NCBI GenBank assembly: GCA_963678675.1
Contig: OY783197.1
Span: 24,946,048 to 25,010,047, forward strand
Direction: 5' to 3'
DNA length: 64,000 nucleotides
Source of the DNA: Xiphydria camelus
Lineage: Eukaryota; Arthropoda; Insecta; Hymenoptera; Xiphydriidae
Made by a program: the position numbers and the translations under genes. The notes under the pieces were generated by a model. The model made no database searches. It saw nothing but the letters and a program-made list of their open reading frames with translations, and was not told the origin of the DNA. Below, in pieces: positions 57,723-64,000 of the stretch (positions are counted from its first letter, which is position 1; every line of letters starts with the position of its first letter).

Positions 57723-58045
57723 ATTTTGATGGTAAAGTAGTGCACTACTTTACGTATTGGGAATCGATACCCCGATAGTAAAGTGGCGCCACCGTGACTG
57801 CACACTACTTTCACGCGGTGTATTCGAGTGCATGCACTGGGGTGTCCATCTGTCTGTCCACCGTGGATAAAGTAGGATTTTGTAAGGAGAGGAGCGCACT
57901 GCCGCCTGCCAAACCCGCCTACTAGTGTTGGTTTTTTTTCAAACCCTACCCGGTCGGGACTCGAACCTGCGCTCTTTAGGAGACGCTTCGAGACTAGGAA
58001 TGGCTTTCGCATTCTACCAATTGCGCCAACGACTCTTCAAGTGGT
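57723..58045 (-). repeat. SINE-like repeat with tRNA-like head, copy 3
   Basis: On the minus strand the head (about 57955-58037) has TTGGCGCAATTGGTAGAATG and GGTTCGAGTCCCGACCGGG, perfect A- and B-box matches. Its body (57740-57900) mirrors 53755-53935. A functional tRNA is unlikely because the region between the boxes is too long. Confidence 0.55.
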
Positions 58046-58052
58046 CGTAGCT

Positions 58053-58170
58053 AAAGCCGGCCTTTATACAATGCAACACTGAGATATCTCGGCAAAAATA
58101 TTTAAATAAATATTTAATTTAAATATTTTTGCCGAGATATCTCAGTGTTGCATTGTGTAAAGGCCGGTTT
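58053..58170. mobile_element. Near-perfect palindromic MITE, copy 2
   Basis: The same arms as 52957-53060 with a slightly longer AT centre. Its right flank (58171-58345) is the inverse of 52795-52956. Confidence 0.85.
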
Positions 58171-58382
58171 ATATATATATATATCTCATTATATTTTTAA
58201 AAATAATTTGATACTTTCTTTTCTAAAACAGTAGCGATTATAATAATTAATCATTCATTATTTATGGAATAATTCAGTACAATTTGCACTGTTTGAAACA
58301 TCACTATAATATCAATTTTGTTATTTTCTAATTTAAAAATTTTGCTATCGAGGTTTGAAATCAATTAATTGTAAATTTACAA

Positions 58383-58408
58383 CCGCACACACACACACAC
58401 ACACATGC
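58383..58408. repeat. CA microsatellite
   Basis: About ten CA units. Confidence 0.85.
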
Positions 58409-58489
58409 GCAGATCAAAAATTTGCAACTAGTTACAAATTGCTTTCTGCGAACAAACCTATTATTATATCAATTTTGTTATTTTCTAAT

Positions 58490-59110
58490 TTAACATGTTC
58501 GCTGCGGAACGCGAGGCTCCCGCGTGAGGCGCAATTCATATAGAACTGGCGCGTGAAGGTGGCGTGGGACGGGCATTTGCTACTTGCATTTAAGCCTATG
58601 AAGGACCACGCCAGTGCCACGCCACTTCTGCCGGTATTGCCTCATAGGCGCAATTCACACAGAAGTGGCGCATGGTGGTGGCGTGGATCTGGCGTGGAGC
58701 GGGCATTTGCCACCTCCATGTTAGCCTATGAGGCAATACAGACAGAAGTGGCGTGGCACTGGCGTGGACTAGCGTGGTCCTTCATAGGCTTAAATGCAAG
58801 TGGCAAATGCTCGTTCCACGCCACCTCCATGCGCCAGTTCTATGTGAATTGCGCCATAGGCTAACATGGAGGTGGCAAATGCCTGTTTCATGCCACCACC
58901 ACGCGCCAGTTCTGTATGAATTGCGCCTGAGGGTGGCGTGCCACGCGGGGGCCGCGGATACGCAGCGAACGAACACGTTCCCTGCGAATCAAAATGACTG
59001 AGTTAACCCCCGTACTAAAATCTTGAAATTTGCGTAAAACTATGTATGTTAGCGTGCCGCGGGAGCCGCTTGATCCTCCCAGGAGACACAGCCACCTCAC
59101 GCGGGAGCCA
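58490..59110. mobile_element. TTAA foldback, copy with large nested palindrome
   Basis: The left end is TTAACATGTTCGCTGCGGAA; the right part carries GTGCCGCGGGAGCCGC and CACCTCACGCGGGAGCC, as at 22872-23273. Between them, at 58529-58930, lies a nested palindrome built of four or more GCGCAATTCAYAYAGAAS units joined to GGTGGCGTGG, in both orientations. Confidence 0.7.
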
Positions 59111-59188
59111 CAGTGAATTTATCGCTATTCACTTTCGGTAAATTTACGAAGTGTGCACGTCGAAAAGGTACCGTGACTGCACTGAGTG

Positions 59189-59554
59189 TACCGTATGTCC
59201 CGCACAGAACCGCACAATTGCAGGGACCTTCAAACTTACTATCGGCCGTGCTTGGTCGGTACTCGAGTCATTTTTTACCGGTAGAAGTTGAGTCGGTAGT
59301 TAGAGTTGGTGTCAATTCGGGAGATCGAAGCGTCTAATCTCAAAATTGTGAATTTGTGAATTATAGTGAGTAATTTTCATTATTCATAAATTCACGATTT
59401 TGAGATTAGACGCTTCGATCACCCGAATTGACACCTACTCTAACTACCGACTCGACTTCTACCGGTAAAAAATGACTCGAGTACCGACCAAGCACGGCCG
59501 ATGGTACGTTTTAAGGTCCCTACAATTGTGCGGTTCTGTGCGGGACATACGGTA
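59189..59554. mobile_element. TACCGTATG hairpin, longest intact copy
   Basis: TACCGTATGTCCCGCACAGA and complement. Arms of about 170 bases pair with few mismatches, meeting at a short AT loop. Confidence 0.9.
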
Positions 59555-60020
59555 AACACTGTGTCTTCACGCCGTGAACCACTAGGTGTGTTCACTGTGT
59601 AGCCACGGTGCTCTTAGTTTGTGTACGCCACGCGATCATGCCTACGTGGCACTACGTGGCAGCACTGCGTGCGGCTAGCGTGGTCCCCAATAGGTATACA
59701 GAACAGCTCCTTCGGCTGAAAGCGGCAGCAGGTATCTTTCCAGATTTTCTACTTTATCGATATTCTTTTTGTAGGTATCCTTGTGAAATCTCGCTCATGC
59801 TACCGTATCTCCCGTCTCGTACACTAACACGCAACTGAACTTGAATGCCTAGTTCAGATCACACGCAGTAAGCGCTAAGCAATGAACGCTTGCTGCTTGG
59901 TTCGCTGTCGGTTCACGCTAAAAGCCGTAACTGCACACGTCACCATAAGCATTACTTACATTTTTACATAAAGATGCGATATACAACGGAGAAGAGTACT
60001 TTGTACACAAACAAAATGAA

Positions 60021-60247
60021 GGGTTTCTTTCAAAAACAACATTTGCCAAAAACGCCAATCCATGTAGTATTTGTAATAATGCCTACTCTTTCGTTGTAAC
60101 TAGCCGTGTAGTGGTGCCTACTCTTTCATTATATTATAACGAAATAGTATGCACCACTACACGGCTAGATACAACGAAAGAGTAGGCATTATTACCAATA
60201 CTACAGGGACTAGCGTTTTTGACAAATGTTGTTTTTGAAAGAAACCC
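60021..60247. mobile_element. Foldback (about 95-bp arms)
   Basis: GGGTTTCTTTCAAAAACAAC and complement. The inner TACTCTTTCGTTGT and GTGTAGTGGTGC blocks also pair around a loop of about 33 bases. Confidence 0.85.
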
Positions 60248-60404
60248 CATAAATTATAATAGCATTAATATACAGGGTTTTTATGCCTAGTCTGCAAGAG
60301 TGGGTAGAGCCTTTTTCGAGTTTGCTCTATATGCGAACCAATAGTGATCTATGCAGTTTTTAAAAAATAGATTGCCGCAGTAACAACAGGGAAGGCTAAG
60401 TCGC

Positions 60405-60445
60405 GATTGGTGTGTGTGTGCGTATGCGTGCGTGCGTGCGTGCGC
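60405..60445. repeat. GT/GC-rich microsatellite
   Basis: Tandem TGTG then TGCG units. Confidence 0.8.
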
Positions 60446-60816
60446 GATACATTTGAAATAGGTTCCACACACTCTCGGAGCCTGGGCGTAAACATCCTGT
60501 ATATGTCATCAATGCAAAAATCATCATAAACAAAGATAATATTGGATGCGGCCAATAATTAAAGAACGTATGAATCAGGGTGATGGCCTTCATCTAGTAT
60601 AAATGAGATACGACTAGTGGATATAGAAGCTCATCACTGTACTTCTTTGTTCTATTGCCTTGACTGTTGCTCGCTGCTCGCCCAAAATCCAACACTGTTG
60701 AATATTCCGGAAGCGTCAACAGTGGCATTTCTATAGTAGAAATACTCTAGTGTATTGAATATTTCTACCATTTACTATCCATGTCTGTCTATTTCGGCTT
60801 CTTTTGTTAGTTTTTA

Positions 60817-60955
60817 CAGTTAGAGTTGGCGCACTCTTCTGAAACCAACTTTAACTATAAATGACTAGAGCACCATCCCAACCACTACTGAAGTCAAATG
60901 TCAGGGAAGTTCAAGCACAGGCGTTTGCCACGGAACATATTGTATAAAATACAAA
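60817..60955. mobile_element. Partial hairpin related to 10525-10696
   Basis: Contains GTTAGAGTTGGC, CCATCCCAACCACTACTGAA, CAAATGTCAGGGAAGTTCAA and GCGTTTGCCA in order, but only one full arm. It directly precedes the mariner relic. Confidence 0.65.
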
Positions 60956-60984
60956 TAGAAAGCATAATTTCTGATTTTTTAAAA

Positions 60985-61958
60985 AAGTGCTGCTGCAGCT
61001 CATCAATTACTTGTGCAAACTTATGCTGAATCTGCTCCATCAGAAACAGAATGTAGGGACTGGTTTCGTCGCTTCAAAAGTGGAAACTGTGATGTTCACG
61101 ACAAACAACGTCCAAGCCAAACAAAGAAGTTCAAAGATGAACAATTGCAAGCTCTATTGGAAGAAAACCCTACTCAAATGCTTAAAGAATTGGTTCAACA
61201 GTTTAAAGTCGATAAATCTACAATTTCATAACGTTTACATGCCATGGGAAAGATTCAAAAAGAAGAAAAGTGGCTGCCACATAAATTGATAAAAAATGCC
61301 ATTGCTAATCGTCTGAACATCTCGATTTCTTTGCTTGCAAAGAATAAAAAGAAAAGTTTTTTATGGCGTATCGTAACCGGTGATGAGAAATGGATCTAAT
61401 TCAACAACCCGAAACGCAAAATATCATGGGTTGATCCTGGCCAACCATCAACGTCAATACCAAAATGAAATATCTACAGTCACAAAACGATGCTTTCAAT
61501 TTGATGGGATATGGAAGGTGTCGTGTATTATGAGCTATTGAAACCGAATGAAACAACTACTGCCGAACGTTATCAACAACAATAATTGGAGCGTTTAAAT
61601 AATAAATTGATGCAGAAACGACCATCAATTGCATCAAATCGCCGAAAAGTAATTCTTCTTCACGACAACGCTCGGCCTCATGTTGCTAGAGCCGTGAAAG
61701 AAACATTGATGGAGCTTGAATGGGAAGTTATCTCGCACCCAGCGTATTCTTCAGACCTGGCCTCGAGTGATTATCATTTATTTAGATCGATGCAACACGA
61801 CTTGGAAGATATTACACTTTCATAATTACCAAGAAGTCAAAAATTGGGTTACTGAGTGGATTAGCTCAAAAAGTAGACAATTCTTTCGTCGCGGAATTCA
61901 ACTTTTGCCAGAAAAGTGGGAAAAAGTTATAGCTTTTAAAGGCAAATACTTCAATTGA
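60985..61958 (+). mobile_element. Mariner transposase relic (mellifera-like), nearly full length
   Basis: The frame starts SAAAAHQLLVQTYAESAP and runs through TECRDWFRRFKSG (helix-turn-helix end), RIVTGDEKW (first D), VVYYELLKPNET, VILLHDNARPHVA (second D), SSDYHLFRSM (third D) and RRGIQLLPEKWEKV, ending at an in-frame TGA. The D-D-34-D catalytic residues are visible, but several stops (for example after DEKWI and before LERLNN) and frameshifts break it. It is inactive. Terminal repeats were not identified. Confidence 0.88.
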
Positions 61959-62125
61959 GGTATTCACACATTTTATTACGACATAATGTTTTAAAAACAG
62001 GAAAACAACAGCGGCTTTCAATGCAATCCCCTAATATATAATTTCAATTGATTTCATGTAAGTTATATTTACAATGTTAGTTATAATTACAATAGTTATT
62101 CTTAACAGAGGTCTTTCCATATAGG

Positions 62126-62293
62126 TACAGGGATAATAGGATGGTATATATAAGGAACGTCGGAGTACGAGTGAGAACTTATGACGTGGACGCATAAGAG
62201 CTGAACATGTTCGAGAAGGATAATTGTGCGCAACAGAAAGGCTCTTATGCCGTTACCATGTATTCTTACTCGCACTCAAACGTTCACTATGTA
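62126..62293. mobile_element. Hairpin MITE, family B, copy 2
   Basis: Matches 4145-4361 (GCATAAGAGC, then GGATAATTGTGCGCAACAGA and GGCTCTTATGCCGT). Its right end overlaps the next hairpin by about two bases. Confidence 0.7.
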
Positions 62294-62401
62294 CCGTATG
62301 TCCCACGCAGAACCGGCCACTCGCCGGGACATTAAAATTTGACTTCGGCCGCGCTTGAACGGTAGAGTCATTTATACCGGTTCTGCGTGGGACATACGGT
62401 A
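62292..62401. mobile_element. TACCGTATG hairpin, minimal copy
   Basis: 110 bases: TACCGTATGTCCCACGCAGA and an exact complement, with an inner remnant GACTTCGGCCGCGCTTG. Confidence 0.85.
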
Positions 62402-63125
62402 TGCTATCCTGGTATTGACAGGGTGTGTGTGTACGCAATTATTATTACATTAGTTATTTAAATCCTTCGCTGACATCAAATTTTAACCTCGATTTATGAT
62501 GAATCTTTATAAGTGTGAGTCATGCCACTTTTACAACCGACAGCTAAAATTCTGCCACGCTAAAATTTCGATGAGTGTGTGTACTACCTCTTACTCCTCT
62601 TATTCAGTATACGAGGAACCTCACGTCCTTGTTGAAAGAATAATTGATTTACTCCATTATAGCGAGTTATATAATATTATATGATATTTAACTTTGAAAA
62701 ATAAACACGGATAAACAGTAAGCAGGACAAAATAATTTTTTTCGGGTAAACTATACATCTTTATTTCATGTTTGCATATATTTTACGAAAAATCCGACTT
62801 AATATTTACTCTAATTATTTGGTGTATTTATACATTAAACTTGTATGAATATTAAATAAGCAAGAATAATTAAAATGGCTTCTTAGCGGTTTGAATATAT
62901 CAATATTTCTAGTTAAAACGATTCTCCGTTGATATTGACGTATATTTAGCAAAAAAAAGAAAGAGATAGATAGATAAATAATACATTAAATTCCTTATTA
63001 TGGTAAAAATGGAAACGCGTAAAATAATCTGTATTTAGAAAATACCTCGGTTAAAACTTCCATTCGAGTCGAACTTGGTCAGTTGGTATCTAATTATTTC
63101 TTCTTAGCTTCCTAGCCAGTCAAGA
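62402..63125. other. 3' flank of the zinc-finger gene
   Basis: No exon supported. The plus-strand frame 62496-62684 shows no known domain. An AATAAA on the minus strand at about 62760-62765 could be the polyadenylation signal of the downstream minus-strand gene. Confidence 0.4.
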
Positions 63126-64000
63126 TCAGCTGGAAGCCAAAAGTTGTGAGGTATCATGACACGAATGTATTAGTTGATTCACTTCGTCGGCGAACCCCAC
63201 TTGGCAGGTGTCGCAGAAACTGATATTAACACTCGAACCGTTGCAATGTGCAGAACGGATATGACTTTCTAAGACAGCCTTTTTGCTGAACCTTATAGAA
63301 CATACGGCACACGAAAATGGACAGTGGGCGGTTCTGAAGTGATTTGCAGCGGTTGTAACAGAAGTAAACTCGTGCATGCACAAGCCGCATAGAATCTGTT
63401 TGAAGGAGTGGTGGATGGAGATATGTTCTTGTATATTACTGCCAGGCGGTAGGCGCATCTTGCAAATATTGCAATAGCCATCCAATTCTACTTGCCCGAA
63501 AGTGCAAGTTTTTGTATGTAGAACGTAAGCGGCTTCATCGAGGAAAACTTGTTTGCATGCGGTGCAAGAGTGCGTGTAAATGTGATCTTGCAAAGAGGTT
63601 TTGGTTGAAAAAGTGTTGTTGCACATCTGGTATTTGTTGATTTTCGAGCAACACACGTGTTTCAGTAAATCTTCAGGCATTGCGAATGATGTCTGGCAAA
63701 TCTTGCAGTTATTTTTAAATGGTTCTATGACTTTTTTGCTTGTAGATACCACTACTTTTGTAGTCTTGGGGTCAATTTTTTTAAGATCGATCAGCTGACG
63801 CGCACTTGTGACAGTTTGATTTACGGGAAGCGGAATCTTTACACTAGGTACCATTTCGGGTGTCTGAGGAAGTCTGAAATTATCAGTCGTTCGTGTCGCT
63901 TGATTTGATGTCTTCGAACAAAATGCGAGCGGCGGCGGATTTCTCTTAGTTGGATGCTTTAGAGTGCCACCGGGTTTCGTTACGATAGAACTGCACGATA
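63126..64000 (-). CDS. C2H2 zinc-finger protein, 3' part (runs off window)
   Basis: The minus-strand frame is open from the right window edge to the stop at 63126-63128, so at least 291 residues of a longer protein are present. The edge region (CSSIVTKPGG, HPTKRNPPPL) is basic and proline-rich without domains, and the gene must continue beyond 64000. Six C2H2-type units follow: CKICQTSF...HVCC, CTACKQVF...H-x4-C, CNICKMRL...H-x4-H, CGLCMHEF...H-x4-H, CAVCSIRF...H-x4-H, and CDTCQVGF...H-x3-C with an incomplete last pair. Such proteins are usually nuclear DNA-binding regulators. The linkers between fingers are irregular, not the TGEKP type, so this is not a classic tandem KRAB-like array. I cannot name the gene. 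Confidence 0.88.
   Translation of the reverse strand, partial: SCSSIVTKPGGTLKHPTKRNPPPLAFCSKTSNQATRTTDNFRLPQTPEMVPSVKIPLPVNQTVTSARQLIDLKKIDPKTTKVVVSTSKKVIEPFKNNCKICQTSFAMPEDLLKHVCCSKINKYQMCNNTFSTKTSLQDHIYTHSCTACKQVFLDEAAYVLHTKTCTFGQVELDGYCNICKMRLPPGSNIQEHISIHHSFKQILCGLCMHEFTSVTTAANHFRTAHCPFSCAVCSIRFSKKAVLESHIRSAHCNGSSVNISFCDTCQVGFADEVNQLIHSCHDTSQLLASS

Noticed and set aside
57955..58037. Functional tRNA gene
   Set aside because: A and B boxes match, but the distance between them is too long, no clean cloverleaf forms, and the unit recurs with a repeated body, so a SINE-like repeat is more likely.
51425..59700. CRISPR-like or bacterial repeat array
   Set aside because: The repeats are palindromic transposon arms of varied length in insect-like DNA, not short direct repeats with unique spacers.
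62496..62684. Small cysteine-containing plus-strand frame
   Set aside because: Its C-x2-C start looks finger-like but there is no complete motif and it overlaps the expected 3' region of the minus-strand zinc-finger gene.

Overview
The window looks like insect nuclear DNA, most likely from a hymenopteran (ant, bee or wasp). The evidence is intron-containing genes with GT-AG splice sites, a CYP6AS-like cytochrome P450 pair, an insect chemosensory protein gene, mariner transposons and AT-rich noncoding DNA. Genes are sparse. Most of the 64 kb is mobile-element debris, above all inverted-repeat (hairpin or foldback) elements that are often nested.

Genes from left to right. (1) A sorting nexin 16-like gene on the minus strand (9585-13675, three coding exons), whose first intron holds several foldback elements. 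(2) Two nearly identical four-exon P450 genes on the plus strand (24013-25864 and 30706-32557), both predicted intact at 502 residues. (3) A UBAC1/KPC2-like gene on the minus strand (33729-42043, seven coding exons found, first exon not found). (4) A chemosensory protein gene on the minus strand (45768-47476, 124 residues) with a clear TATA box. (5) A broken ethanolamine kinase-like copy on the minus strand (about 56041-56866). (6) The 3' part of a C2H2 zinc-finger gene on the minus strand that runs off the right edge (63126-64000).

The main event is a tandem segmental duplication of about 6.7 kb (22961-29622 and 29623-36308). Each unit holds a whole P450 gene and, tail-to-tail with it, the last three exons of UBAC1. 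The right unit completes the working UBAC1 gene. The left unit leaves an orphan three-exon UBAC1 tail between the two P450 genes. The left edge of the unit coincides with a small inverted-repeat element that is itself nested in a second one.

Mobile elements. 4731-8118 is an internally deleted Gypsy-type LTR retrotransposon (minus strand) with a hAT-like element inside its 3' LTR. 10879-12078 is a foldback carrying a Tigger/pogo-like element whose empty site survives in the opposite arm. 18.7-22.3 kb is an old diverged inverted repeat around a GC-rich core and a fresh 1 kb foldback. 51.4-59.7 kb is a patchwork of inverted duplicated blocks with tRNA-like heads, SWIM-finger transposon fragments and hairpin elements. 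A decayed mariner lies at 60985-61958. One hairpin superfamily (ends resembling TACCGTATGTCC) recurs about ten times. I saw no rRNA gene, no convincing true tRNA gene and no CRISPR array. All exon calls were made by eye from splice consensus, reading phase and family knowledge; no alignment or search was run.
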